From positions 868,001 through 932,000 of the forward strand of contig OZ245780.1 of NCBI GenBank assembly GCA_965227905.1: a stretch of 64,000 bases of DNA. The letters run 5' to 3'. The notes below the pieces were generated by a model. It saw nothing but the letters and a program-made list of their open reading frames with translations, did not search any database and was not told where the DNA came from. Positions 25,177-34,096 of the stretch are shown one piece after another (positions within the stretch are counted from its first letter, which is position 1; each line of letters begins with the position of its first letter). The position numbers and the translations under genes are program-made. Source of the stretch: CBDDHT01 sp965227905. GTDB lineage: Bacteria > Pseudomonadota > Alphaproteobacteria > Rhizobiales > Methyloligellaceae.

Positions 25177-26121
25177 CTACGTACCGGTTTTTTCGAGCTC
25201 GGCCGCGAGCTCCGGCAAAACGGTGAAGAGATCGGCCACCAGGCCATAGTCAGCGACCTGGAAAATCGGCGCCTCATCATCCTTGTTGATGGCGACGATC
25301 ACTTTGGAGTCCTTCATGCCGGCGAGGTGCTGGATAGCACCGGAAATGCCGACGGCAATATAGAGATCGGGTGCAACGACTTTGCCGGTCTGACCGACCT
25401 GGTAGTCGTTTGACATGTATCCGGCATCGACCGCGGCGCGGCTGGCGCCAATCGCGGCACCGAGCTTTTCGGCCACAGGGGCAATATAGGTGTCGAAGTT
25501 TTCGCCCGACGCCAGTCCGCGGCCGCCGGATATGACAATACTGGCGGAGGTGAGTTCCGGGCGATCCGACTTGGAGAGTTCTGCGCCTTCGAAGCTGGAA
25601 ACGCCTAGAGGATCGGGAACGGCAATGCTCTCGACTGGCGCGGATGCGCCTTCTTCGACGGCCTGGAATGCCGTGGTGCGGACTGTCATGACCTTTTTGG
25701 GATCGTGAGACTGCACCGTCTGAATAGCATTCCCAGCATAGATGGGGCGCTCGAAGGTATCTGGTGACACGACGGCGCTGATCTCCGAGATCTGGCCAAC
25801 GTCCAGCTTTGCGGCCACACGCGGCAGGAAGTTCTTACCGGTTGTGGTCGCCGGTGCCAGGATCGCATCGTAGCCATCGGCGATGGACAGCGTAAGCGCG
25901 GCCATCTCTTCGGCCAGCGACGTGGCCAGATGCGGTGCATCTGCCAGGAGGACCTTTGCAGCGCCCTCTAGCTTGGCCGCTTGATCAGCAACACCGGAAC
26001 AGTTTTCACCGGCAACAAGGATGTGGACATCGGCTCCGAGAGCTGTTGCCGCCGACAGTGTCTTGGCCGTGGCGTCATTCAGTGTCGTGTTGTCGTGTTC
26101 GGCGATAAGCAGGGTCGCCAT
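25177..26121 (-). CDS. etfA: Electron transfer flavoprotein subunit alpha
   Basis: A 314-aa FAD-binding subunit of ETF, which passes electrons from acyl-CoA dehydrogenases to the ETF:quinone oxidoreductase. The FAD domain reads GGRGLASGENFDTYIAPVAEKLGAAIGASRAAVDAGY, then QVGQTGKVVAPDLYIAVGISGAIQHLAGM and INKDDEAPIFQVADYGLV. It overlaps etfB by one base (TGATG), so the subunits are coupled. Mcd, encoded at 32229-33917, is a likely electron donor. Confidence 0.96.
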   Translation of the reverse strand: MATLLIAEHDNTTLNDATAKTLSAATALGADVHILVAGENCSGVADQAAKLEGAAKVLLADAPHLATSLAEEMAALTLSIADGYDAILAPATTTGKNFLPRVAAKLDVGQISEISAVVSPDTFERPIYAGNAIQTVQSHDPKKVMTVRTTAFQAVEEGASAPVESIAVPDPLGVSSFEGAELSKSDRPELTSASIVISGGRGLASGENFDTYIAPVAEKLGAAIGASRAAVDAGYMSNDYQVGQTGKVVAPDLYIAVGISGAIQHLAGMKDSKVIVAINKDDEAPIFQVADYGLVADLFTVLPELAAELEKTGT

Positions 26122-26870
26122 CAGATTACTCCCGCCTCATTCTTGAGCTTGGCGACAAGTTCAGCGACGTCGGCGACACGCACGCCCGCTTCGCGGGTTG
26201 CAGGTTCGGCCGTGTTCTGGACAGTCAGCCTCGGTGCCGTATCGATCCCGAAATCCTCAAGTGCCTTCTCGTCGATCGGCTTCTTCTTGGCTTTCATGAT
26301 ATTCGGCAATGACGCATAGCGCGGTTCGTTAAGCCGGAGATCCGTTGTCAACACGGCCGGTCGGTTCAAGAGAATGGTTTCCAGTCCGCCGTCGACCTCT
26401 CGTGTCACACGTACCTTGTCATCCTCAAAAACGATCTTCGATGAGAATGTGCCCTGAGGCCAGTCGAGGAGACTTGCGAGCATCTGACCGGTCTGGTTGC
26501 AATCGTCGTCGATCGCCTGCTTGCCGAGAACGACCAGATCGGGGTTCTCCTCGGCCACGATCGCTTTGAGGACCTTGGCCACGGCGAGGGGTTCCAGCGT
26601 ATCGTCTGTCTTGACGAGAATTCCGCGATCGGCGCCCATGGCAAGCGCGGTTCGGATCGTCTCCTGCGCTTTCTGGGGTCCAATCGAGACGGCGACGATT
26701 TCCTCCGCCGTGCCGGCTTCCTTCATCCGGATCGCTTCTTCGACAGCGATCTCGTCGAAAGGATTCATCGACATCTTGACGTTTGCCAGCTCAACGCCGG
26801 AACCGTCGGATTTTACCCGGATCTTCACATTGTAGTCGACGACACGTTTGACCGGGACCAGGATCTTCAT
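26121..26870 (-). CDS. etfB: Electron transfer flavoprotein subunit beta
   Basis: A 249-aa ETF beta subunit. MKILVPVKRVVDYNVKIRVKSDGSGVE is a typical N-terminus; NPFDEIAVEEAIRMKE and LNRPAVLTTDLRLNEPRYASLPNIMKAKKKPI are family motifs, the latter holding the ETF-beta recognition loop. It is the first gene of etfB-etfA-hbd. A 14-bp palindrome lies about 90 bp upstream and could be the operon's operator. Confidence 0.96.
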   Translation of the reverse strand: MKILVPVKRVVDYNVKIRVKSDGSGVELANVKMSMNPFDEIAVEEAIRMKEAGTAEEIVAVSIGPQKAQETIRTALAMGADRGILVKTDDTLEPLAVAKVLKAIVAEENPDLVVLGKQAIDDDCNQTGQMLASLLDWPQGTFSSKIVFEDDKVRVTREVDGGLETILLNRPAVLTTDLRLNEPRYASLPNIMKAKKKPIDEKALEDFGIDTAPRLTVQNTAEPATREAGVRVADVAELVAKLKNEAGVI

Positions 26871-26958
26871 GGACGGCTCCGTTAGGATCGGTGGCTCGTT
26901 GGAGCGGTCGGCGAAAAGCAGGGGAGAAGGCCGTTCGGAATTCCCAATGTCCCGGCTC

Positions 26959-26972
26959 TTCGCACATGCGAA
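26959..26972. promoter_or_regulatory. Palindrome upstream of etfB
   Basis: TTCGCA-CA-TGCGAA is a near-perfect dyad in the 204-bp gap between the rhomboid stop and the etfB start. Its position relative to etfB suits a transcription factor site; the factor is unknown and no second copy was found. Confidence 0.35.
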
Positions 26973-27074
26973 AAGCGGCCGCGACCGTACTCGCGGGTCA
27001 AACCCAAGTCAATGCTCCGAAAGATGATTCTCGGCAGGTGCGACGCTTTTGACGTGGGGCGCATTGCGGCGGGC

Positions 27075-27791
27075 TTATGCGCCTCCCGCAGTGCGATCAA
27101 ACAGGAGAACGCCCGGCCGGCGCATGAACAAGATCAGAACCGCTCCGGCTGCCAGGCCGCCGATATGCGCCCACCACGCGACATTCTCTTCGGTTGCAGT
27201 AATGGCACTGAAAAACTGCAACCCGACCCAGAATCCCAGCGCCCAGATAGCCGGAATACGGATCGGTATTCGCCAAAGTGCGAGCACCCAGACTTTGACT
27301 TTGGGATGCAGCATAAGATAGGCGGCGATTATGCCGGCCACGCCGCCGCTCGCACCGATCAAAGGAACATCGGATTCTGGTTGGGCCCAGGAGTGTGCAA
27401 GCGCCGCCGCGACACCGCACATGATGTAGAACATGACGAAACGAATATGGCCCATCGCGTCTTCGACATTGTCGCCAAAGACCCATAGGAACGCCATATT
27501 GCCGATCAGATGGATCCAGCCCCCATGCAAAAACATATAGGTCACAAGTGTGAGTCGCTCGGGAACCGGCACAGCGCCGTCGGGGATCAGCACATGTCCG
27601 GAGACGAGTAGACCGCGGCTGAACAGCTCGATGGGGACGACGGCAAAGGCCTCAGCAAGATGACCGAGCGGAAAGATCAGCTCGGTCTGAAAGACGACGA
27701 AAACAAAGACGTTCATCACAATGAGCGCAACAGTTACATACTGAAAGGATATGCTTTTCAGCGGGTTGCGATCATGGAGAGGAACGAACAC
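27075..27791 (-). CDS. Rhomboid-family intramembrane serine protease
   Basis: A 238-aa membrane protein of six or so segments. HLIGNMAFLWVFGDNVED carries the conserved His/Asn of the second segment, GASGGVAGIIAAYLML the catalytic Ser, and WWAHIGGLAAGAVLILF the catalytic His, so the Ser-His dyad is intact. Substrates are unknown. It lies 12 bp downstream of the cobalamin adenosyltransferase gene and is probably co-transcribed with it. Confidence 0.9.
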   Translation of the reverse strand: MFVPLHDRNPLKSISFQYVTVALIVMNVFVFVVFQTELIFPLGHLAEAFAVVPIELFSRGLLVSGHVLIPDGAVPVPERLTLVTYMFLHGGWIHLIGNMAFLWVFGDNVEDAMGHIRFVMFYIMCGVAAALAHSWAQPESDVPLIGASGGVAGIIAAYLMLHPKVKVWVLALWRIPIRIPAIWALGFWVGLQFFSAITATEENVAWWAHIGGLAAGAVLILFMRRPGVLLFDRTAGGA

Positions 27792-27803
27792 TTTCTGCGA
27801 TCC

Positions 27804-28385
27804 CTAGCGGTTTGCGCCGGGCGTCCACAGTTTGTCTTCGGCCCCCTTCGCGTTGACGTAGCGGCTGGCCACAAAAAGAAAATCCGAGAGACGGTTGGCA
27901 TAGCGCATAGCCGGGTCTGAAACGATTTCGCCATCCAAGCTGTTCAAGGCAACCATCAACCGTTCCGCGCGGCGACAAACAGTGCGTGCAACATGGAGCG
28001 CCGTCGCGCCGGGGGTGCCGCCGGGCAGGACAAACGACTTGAGCGGTTCGAGTTCGCTGTTCAGCGTATCGATTTCGCCTTCGAGGCGCTCTACCTGACT
28101 GTCCGTAATCCTCAAAGGCTCATATTCGAGCGGCTCTCCGGTATCTGGTGTGCACAGGTCTGCTCCAAGATCGAATAGGTCATTTTGTATTCGTTCAAGC
28201 ATGGCGTCGACCTGGGCATCGTCTGATGTCAGATTCTGACGCGCCATGCCGATTGCGGCATTGGTTTCGTCAACTGTTCCGTAGGATTCGATCCTGACAT
28301 GGTGTTTTGGAACGCGCGTGCCCGTACCCAATGCGGTCGTGCCGGCATCGCCTGTTTTTGTGTAGATCTTGTTTAGGACAACCAT
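27804..28385 (-). CDS. PduO-type cob(I)alamin adenosyltransferase
   Basis: A 193-aa ATP:cob(I)alamin adenosyltransferase, which forms the cobalt-carbon bond of coenzyme B12. The ATP-binding N-terminus KIYTKTGDAGTTALGTGTRVPK and the helix SYGTVDETNAAIGMAR are signatures; FVLPGGTPGATALHVARTVCRRAER and ANRLSDFLFVASRYVN follow in the helical bundle. Its product would serve the class II ribonucleotide reductase at 6627 and the B12 mutases expected with the ethylmalonyl-CoA pathway. It sits between the small twin-TM gene and the rhomboid gene. Confidence 0.94.
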   Translation of the reverse strand: MVVLNKIYTKTGDAGTTALGTGTRVPKHHVRIESYGTVDETNAAIGMARQNLTSDDAQVDAMLERIQNDLFDLGADLCTPDTGEPLEYEPLRITDSQVERLEGEIDTLNSELEPLKSFVLPGGTPGATALHVARTVCRRAERLMVALNSLDGEIVSDPAMRYANRLSDFLFVASRYVNAKGAEDKLWTPGANR

Positions 28386-28394
28386 GGAGCAGAC

Positions 28395-28586
28395 TCAGTT
28401 TCCTTTGAAGTAGATCGCTACCATGATGATGATAACGGCAAAGAATTGAAGCAAGACGCGCCAGCGCATGAGCGTTTGAGACAGCGATGCACTGCCATCG
28501 CGCAGCATATTCCAAAGCCCGAAACCCAGCACTACGGCAACGGCGCCGACTGCGAATGGAATTAATCCGTAGAAGAGGCTGTTCAT
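28395..28586 (-). CDS. Small twin-transmembrane-helix protein
   Basis: A 63-aa protein with two hydrophobic helices (LIPFAVGAVAVVLGFGLWNML and LLQFFAVIIIMVAIYF) joined by a polar turn containing SLSQTLMRWRV. This matches the small twin-TM proteins, distantly HIG1-like, that precede cob(I)alamin adenosyltransferase in many alphaproteobacteria. It ends 9 bp before that gene. A HIG1-like link to respiratory complexes has been suggested for related proteins, but no function is shown here. Confidence 0.8.
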   Translation of the reverse strand: MNSLFYGLIPFAVGAVAVVLGFGLWNMLRDGSASLSQTLMRWRVLLQFFAVIIIMVAIYFKGN

Positions 28587-28724
28587 CCGCTATCTAAACG
28601 ACCAACGCAGCCAATTGGCAAGCACCGCGCGCGCAAGTCGAGTCGGATGCCTGGCAATAAGGGGTTAGCCGCAGTGCCATTTGGCAATCGTATTTATGGG
28701 AAATGGCTCGGATTGGGCGTGACA

Positions 28725-29549
28725 TCAGTGCCCCGCGGTTATGGCATCGAGAATGCGTGTCGGCAGAACGCGGCGCGCAAATGCCATGAGATGCGTGGGG
28801 ATGGTGACGAAGTAACGCGGGCGAGGGTTTTTGCTCTCCAGAGCATGCACAAGTTTGGAGAGAACCGCCTCGGGACCCAGCTTGAATCGGGTTGCACCGC
28901 CAGCTTCCATCGCGGCGATCCGCTGTGCATAGGTTTCGGCATGAGGCGATCCGCTCAGATCGATGTTCTCTCTGTAGGCTGTGAGGGCATGGTCGGAGAA
29001 GCGGCTCCAGATCGGCCCCGGTTCGATCAGCGACACATGGATTCCCGTGCCCTTCAATTCCCGACGCATGGCGTCCGTAAGACCTTCGAGCGCAAACTTG
29101 CTGGCGTTGTAAGCGCCGCGATATTTGAGCGACACCAATCCCAGGACCGATGAATTCTGCACGATCCGCCCGCCTCCGTTGGCACGCATTGCTGGAATCA
29201 AGCGGGCGGTCAGGTCATGCCAACCGAAAAAGTTCGCCTCGAATTGTTCGCGAAGCGCTCCTGTCGGCAAGTCCTCGACGGCCCCCGGTTGTCCATAGGC
29301 GCCGTTATTGAAAAGGGCGCCTATACGCCCATCTGTCGCCTGAAGGACATGATCGGCGCAGGCCGCGATCGAATCGGACTCACGATAATCGAGATAGAGG
29401 GCTTCCAGACCCTGGTTTCTGAGCTCGGCGATATCTTCCGGCTTGCGTGCCGTGGCGAAGACGCGCCAGCCGCGCTTTTGCAGACCATGGGCGCAGCATT
29501 CGCCGATACCAGACGAACAACCGGTGATGAGAATCGAACGTTCGCTCAT
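28725..29549 (-). CDS. SDR-family NAD(P)-dependent oxidoreductase
   Basis: A 274-aa classical short-chain dehydrogenase. It has the cofactor loop ITGCSSGIGECC, an Arg-containing second strand (FATARKPED) suggesting NADP, NNGAYGQ in place of the usual NNAG, the active-site Ser in IVQNSSVLG and the catalytic YNASK. Unlike the SDR at 477-1181 the active site is complete. Longer, hydrophobic C-terminal sequence resembles steroid- or retinol-type SDRs. The substrate is unknown. Confidence 0.87.
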   Translation of the reverse strand: MSERSILITGCSSGIGECCAHGLQKRGWRVFATARKPEDIAELRNQGLEALYLDYRESDSIAACADHVLQATDGRIGALFNNGAYGQPGAVEDLPTGALREQFEANFFGWHDLTARLIPAMRANGGGRIVQNSSVLGLVSLKYRGAYNASKFALEGLTDAMRRELKGTGIHVSLIEPGPIWSRFSDHALTAYRENIDLSGSPHAETYAQRIAAMEAGGATRFKLGPEAVLSKLVHALESKNPRPRYFVTIPTHLMAFARRVLPTRILDAITAGH

Positions 29550-29602
29550 CGGCGGGGTTTAGCGGCTCAGTTCAACGAAGGGAAGGATGATCGCGGTCCG
29601 AC

Positions 29603-31012
29603 TCAATATAAGCGCAACGTTGCAGCGAACGCTGCTTTGCCGCACTGCCCCCGACCTGTGAGGATACCGTCGTCCTGAAGGGTGAGCGACAGCGAACAGG
29701 CTTCGTCTCGCCACGTCAGGCCGCCCTGACCGATACTACCCTTGCCGCCGCGACCTTCCGTATCCGGTAGCTGAAAGCTCCCGCTGAAGTTCCCGGTTCC
29801 GGCATCCAGTTCGGCAACATCGATGGTTGCCACGATATCCTCTTTCTCTTGTCGAGCGATTTGCACCGCCAGGAGCGGGTTGCGATCAAGGATCGTTCGA
29901 AGCGCACCTTCCTGCAGCACCCAGTCGCCGCTGTTAAGCGATTGCACCAGAGCAATGCGTTTGAGCGTTTCATCGTCCTGGCTGAAAGCGGCTTCCACCG
30001 CCCCTCTTCGGATGTTGATGTCCTCACTCTTCAGTGCCGTCTCGAGGGCATCGAATGCGGCCTTGCGCGCATCTCGAAGTGCTTCCCGCGCCTTTGTCCG
30101 GGCCGCCTCGACGGTCTTTGCTTTCTCGCCGTGGGCTTTTTCTATGCCTGCAAGTATCTCGAGACGCTGGGTTTCCGCTTCGAGTTTTTCAGCCTTTCCA
30201 TCGCTCTTCAGAGTCGCGAGTTCCTCGGCCTGTTTTGCCTTGAGCTTCTCGATAGTAGCGGCATGCTCGGCCTTGATCTTGGCGACGTCTGCCTCGAGAG
30301 GGGCCTTGAGTGCTTCGGCCTTTTTCGCAAGACCGTCAATTGCTTTCGCTTGTGCAGCCTCGAGGGCATCGAGTTCTGCGACATTGCCGGCTTTCAAAGC
30401 GCTCAGCGCCGATGCGTGTTTGGCATTGGCAGCTGCGATTTCCGCCTTGTATCGGCTCACGCGGGTCAGATTTTCTTTTTGAAACGTATCGAGCAGGACT
30501 TGGGCGAGTGACAGACGTTTGGCAGCTTCACCTGCTGTTTCCGACCCTGCGATAACAGTCGGTCTTGCGAATAGGTCGCGCGGCTTACCGAGCTTGCCGA
30601 CGCCGTTTTCCAAACCGATCCGCACTGACCACTTGCCGGCGCGATAGGATGAGTAGGCGATACCGTAAAGCGTGCGGATATTGTCGGCCGGTACTGTTTC
30701 AACAATCACGACAAATGGCGCAAGCTTGCCGGCTGAGCCAGGTGCTTCGCTATAGAGTGCGGCGATCGGGGAGATGCTTGCCTCGATGCGCTGTTTGAGC
30801 TTGGGCTCTACCGCGTCCCCTTCGTTGACAGTCGCGATAACCTTAAGACCCGACACTTTCCAGTAGGCTGGCAAAAGCGGTTGCAGTGTCTCGCTTATTC
30901 GTGCCTTGCCCGGTTCCTCGGGCGAAGTCTTGGGATCTGTTGCCTCAGCGGCATGTGCTCCGAACGAGCAGAAAACAGCAACCGCGGCAATTGCGAGGAA
31001 GCGAGGACTCAT
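29603..31012 (-). CDS. Secreted coiled-coil protein of unknown function
   Basis: A ~469-aa protein starting MSPRFLAIAAVAVFCSFGAHA, a clear signal peptide; the frame extends to 31081 but that adds a non-signal leader. Residues ~190-330 are rich in Ala, Glu and Lys with heptad character (AKKAEALKAPLEADVAKIKAEHAATIEKLKAK-type segments), indicating a long coiled coil. The C-terminal ~90 residues (FSGSFQLPDTEG...LTGRGQCGKAAFAATLRLY) look like a small beta domain. It is probably a periplasmic structural or scaffold protein. I do not recognise the family. Confidence 0.75.
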   Translation of the reverse strand: MSPRFLAIAAVAVFCSFGAHAAEATDPKTSPEEPGKARISETLQPLLPAYWKVSGLKVIATVNEGDAVEPKLKQRIEASISPIAALYSEAPGSAGKLAPFVVIVETVPADNIRTLYGIAYSSYRAGKWSVRIGLENGVGKLGKPRDLFARPTVIAGSETAGEAAKRLSLAQVLLDTFQKENLTRVSRYKAEIAAANAKHASALSALKAGNVAELDALEAAQAKAIDGLAKKAEALKAPLEADVAKIKAEHAATIEKLKAKQAEELATLKSDGKAEKLEAETQRLEILAGIEKAHGEKAKTVEAARTKAREALRDARKAAFDALETALKSEDINIRRGAVEAAFSQDDETLKRIALVQSLNSGDWVLQEGALRTILDRNPLLAVQIARQEKEDIVATIDVAELDAGTGNFSGSFQLPDTEGRGGKGSIGQGGLTWRDEACSLSLTLQDDGILTGRGQCGKAAFAATLRLY

Positions 31013-31129
31013 AACGACGGCCTCCAGAAATGATTTGCACGTCCTATCTTGGACCGGTAATCGCACAAACGAAAGAAGCAAAATCGACTATGCCTAAGCG
31101 GCAGTTGCGAAAAGCCGCGGTCGCACCCG

Positions 31130-32218
31130 TTATTGGACCTTCTCGACCACGGCTTCGACACCGCTGATTTCCTGCATAAAGCGGGCAGCCACGTCGGGAA
31201 AATCAGTGAAAACGCCGTCGACGCCCAAAGCAAGAAAGAGGATTTCCATGAAAGCTTCGAGCGATTCCGCGTACTCCGGAAGAGCATCTGCCCTCAGCGT
31301 ATAGGCATGGACCGTCAGCCCGCGCTCCTTCGCGGCATCGGTCAAATCCGTTGTCACCAAGTTCTTCTTTTCGTCGAGACCTTCAACGAGATGATGGGTC
31401 CAGGGTCCGATGCCATCGGCCACTTTTGCAATCGCGTCCAAGCCGTCATCGGTCATGAGTTCGTCGAAATCTACATCCGGCGCCTCGTTCCAGTCGTTCT
31501 CGCCGAGAAGCTGGATGAGATTGCCTTTGTAACCGAGTTCACCCCTGATGCGTTGCGTTTCGTTCCAGTCGAAGCATTGCAGATACATGGCGTGTTGCTT
31601 CGTGCTGTAACCGTATTTGGCAAGGAGTTCTACGACGATCTTCGAGATGTCCTGACCTTCGGCACGATGAAACGCAGGTTTCTTGATTTCGGGGTAAATC
31701 CCGACATCCCGGCCACTCGAGGCGTTCAGTCCCTGAATGAGCTCGATCTCTTCGGCCAGAGTAGGAATGGCAAACCGTGATTTGTTCTGAGGAAAACGGG
31801 TCGGGTAGACCGGTTTACCCGTCTTGATGTCGATGCGCTCGTTTACGGACAGCCGGCGGATCTCGGCAAGCGTGAAGTCGATCGCATAATAATGGCCGTC
31901 CTCCCGTTTGCGATCCGGGAAGACCTTGGCGACATCGGTCACTGTGTCGAGATGAATGTCATGCAGGACGATCGGAACGCCGTCCTTGGTCAGGACGACA
32001 TCCTGTTCGATGAAATCGGCACCTTGCCCGAATGCAAGTGCCTTCGCCGCAAGCGTATGTTCCGGGAGATAACCGGAGGCTCCGCGGTGAGCAATGACCA
32101 GTCGCTCCGAGATCTCGGTCTGCTTTGCCGATTGGGCGCTGAGAGACGAAGAAGATGTCATGATCGCCATGATCGCCATGATCGTCAGAGCGGCAACAAG
32201 GTGCAAGCGGTTCATCAT
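31130..32218 (-). CDS. glpQ: Glycerophosphodiester phosphodiesterase (GlpQ type, secreted)
   Basis: A 362-aa periplasmic enzyme that hydrolyses glycerophosphodiesters to glycerol 3-phosphate and alcohol. After a signal peptide (ending SLSAQS) comes IAHRGASGYLPEHTLAAK with the first catalytic His, then DFIEQDVVLTKDGVPIVLHD with metal-binding Glu and Asp and the second His. DGVFTDFPD is C-terminal. The start is placed at 32218 (MMNRLH), 10 bp after the mcd stop; the frame runs on to 32473 inside mcd. The signal peptide contains the repeat AIMAIM, from a 9-bp DNA repeat at 32159-32185. Confidence 0.92.
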   Translation of the reverse strand: MMNRLHLVAALTIMAIMAIMTSSSSLSAQSAKQTEISERLVIAHRGASGYLPEHTLAAKALAFGQGADFIEQDVVLTKDGVPIVLHDIHLDTVTDVAKVFPDRKREDGHYYAIDFTLAEIRRLSVNERIDIKTGKPVYPTRFPQNKSRFAIPTLAEEIELIQGLNASSGRDVGIYPEIKKPAFHRAEGQDISKIVVELLAKYGYSTKQHAMYLQCFDWNETQRIRGELGYKGNLIQLLGENDWNEAPDVDFDELMTDDGLDAIAKVADGIGPWTHHLVEGLDEKKNLVTTDLTDAAKERGLTVHAYTLRADALPEYAESLEAFMEILFLALGVDGVFTDFPDVAARFMQEISGVEAVVEKVQ

Positions 32219-32228
32219 TGCGACGTTC

Positions 32229-33917
32229 TCAAGTTTCCAGCAGGCGGCGGGCGATGACCTGGGCCTGGATTTCAGCGGCACCTTCGAAAATCGAGAGAAT
32301 ACGGGCGTCGCACAAAATACGGCTGACCGGGTATTCAAGTGCGAATCCGTTGCCGCCATGAATCTGAACGGCGTTGTCGGCCGAGGCCCAGGCAATACGA
32401 GCGGCAAGCAGTTTCGCCATTCCGGCTTCCAGGTCGGAGCGCCTTCCCAGATCCTTTTCACGTGCCGCCGCATAGGTGAGTTGGCGCGCCGTCATGATTT
32501 CAACGGCCATGTGCACGATCTTGTCGGAGACGCGAGGGAAGGAGAGGATCGGTTTGGAAAACTGGATGCGATCCTGAGCGTATCGGAGCGCAACGTCGAG
32601 GGCGGCCTGCGCAACGCCAATGGCTCTTGCGGCGGTCTGAATGCGGGCCGCTTCGAACGTCTGCATCAACTGCTTGAAGCCTTGCCCCTCAACCTCTCCA
32701 AGCAGGTTTTCGGCGGGAACATTGAAGTTGTCGAAGGAGATGTCGAACTCCTTCATGCCGCGGTAGCCAAGCACCTCGATTTCGCCCCCCGTCATGCCAT
32801 CGGCCGGAAAAGGATCGGCGTCGGTGCCGCGCGGTTTTTCAGCCAGGAACATGGACAGGCCGCGATAGCCTTCTTCTGCCGTTCCAGTACGGGCCATCAA
32901 CGTCATCAGATCGGCACGAACCGGATGCGTGATCCACGTCTTTTGTCCCGTGATCAGATAGTGGTCGCCTTCGCGCACAGCCCGCGTCTTAATCGCTGCC
33001 AGATCCGAGCCCGTGTTCGGTTCCGTGAAGACTGCGGTCGGCAGGACTTCGCCCGATGCGATGGGCGGGAGCCAGCGCGTCTGCTGTGCTTCGGTGCCTC
33101 CCTGCAAGATGAGTTCCGCAGCGATCTCAGAACGTGTGCCAAGCGAACCGACGCCTATGTAGCCGCGCGACAATTCTTCAGAGACGACGCACATGGACTC
33201 TTTGCCGAGCCCCAACCCATCGAATTCTTCCGGGATCGTAAGGCCGAAGACGCCAAGCTCGGCCATCCTCTCGATCGTATGGAGCGGAATGTAATCATTT
33301 GCGAGATGCCATTCATGGGCATGCGGGAGGACTTCCTGGTTGGCAAAGCGCCGCATTTCGTCGCGCATCGCTTCATAGGTGTCGTCCAGTCCGGTGTCGC
33401 CGAACGTCGCTCCCCCTTCGGCTCCTTGAAGGAGTTCTGCAATCCGACTTCGAATCTCCGGATTTCGTCCCTCGCTGATAAGTTCGGCAACGATACCGCT
33501 TTTAAAGCTCTCGACATCTCCGTCGCTCAAACCAAGATCAGCCGGCCGCACGAACTCCGTTTGGCTCATCGGAATGCCGCCTGCCATTTGTGCAAGATAC
33601 TCGGCAAAGGCCGCTTGTACGATGAGGTTCTCGAGTTCGCCAAACCGGTCTTCCCCGTCCATGCGCTCGGCATAGGCAGCGAGTTGGGTGAGCGCTTCGA
33701 CATAGGTTGCAAGCCACGCAAGGCCATGTGCCTGATGCTGCGCCTGTTCCAGCGCTTCGCTCGACGGTCGTCCGTCAGGTGCAAGCGTGGGCCTTAACGT
33801 GTCGCAAGCATGATCCAGGAACGCCTTGGATGCATTTGCCGCCTCTTCAAAACGGCCGATAAGCTGTGCCGATGGGGCATGTGTTGTGAGATCGCTGGTT
33901 CCGGCCGCGAGTGTCAT
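32229..33917 (-). CDS. mcd: (2S)-methylsuccinyl-CoA dehydrogenase (acyl-CoA dehydrogenase with N-terminal extension)
   Basis: A 562-aa acyl-CoA dehydrogenase. The flavoprotein domain begins only near residue 180 (MRRFANQEVLPHAHEWH), after an unusual helical N-terminal extension, the layout of methylsuccinyl-CoA dehydrogenase. Family motifs include FTEPNTGSDLAAIKT, GQKTWITHPVRADLMTLMARTG and QIHGGNGFALEYPVSRILCDARILSIFEGAAEIQ. Mcd makes mesaconyl-CoA in the ethylmalonyl-CoA pathway for acetyl-CoA assimilation and passes electrons to ETF. An alternative is another extended acyl-CoA dehydrogenase, so the specificity is inferred. It lies upstream of glpQ on the same strand. Confidence 0.82.
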   Translation of the reverse strand: MTLAAGTSDLTTHAPSAQLIGRFEEAANASKAFLDHACDTLRPTLAPDGRPSSEALEQAQHQAHGLAWLATYVEALTQLAAYAERMDGEDRFGELENLIVQAAFAEYLAQMAGGIPMSQTEFVRPADLGLSDGDVESFKSGIVAELISEGRNPEIRSRIAELLQGAEGGATFGDTGLDDTYEAMRDEMRRFANQEVLPHAHEWHLANDYIPLHTIERMAELGVFGLTIPEEFDGLGLGKESMCVVSEELSRGYIGVGSLGTRSEIAAELILQGGTEAQQTRWLPPIASGEVLPTAVFTEPNTGSDLAAIKTRAVREGDHYLITGQKTWITHPVRADLMTLMARTGTAEEGYRGLSMFLAEKPRGTDADPFPADGMTGGEIEVLGYRGMKEFDISFDNFNVPAENLLGEVEGQGFKQLMQTFEAARIQTAARAIGVAQAALDVALRYAQDRIQFSKPILSFPRVSDKIVHMAVEIMTARQLTYAAAREKDLGRRSDLEAGMAKLLAARIAWASADNAVQIHGGNGFALEYPVSRILCDARILSIFEGAAEIQAQVIARRLLET

Positions 33918-34096
33918 GTTTCCGTGCTCCGGGTAAGTCTATGTCGCGGCGCAACATAGCGTGTGGCAGCCCGGATGCAAGGTCCAGCCTCCGCAGAAAG
34001 CGCAATCGTGGCGTCGCCTGGCAATCGGAAAACCAAGTAGACGCGGATCAGTGACCCGAAAACACCTGTCTTACGTTTCTAGCTGCTCGCTTGTGA

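Noticed and set aside
32094..33797. 567-codon open frame on the plus strand opposite mcd
   Set aside because: It is antisense to a well-conserved acyl-CoA dehydrogenase, has no recognisable motif, and long antisense frames are common in GC-rich DNA.
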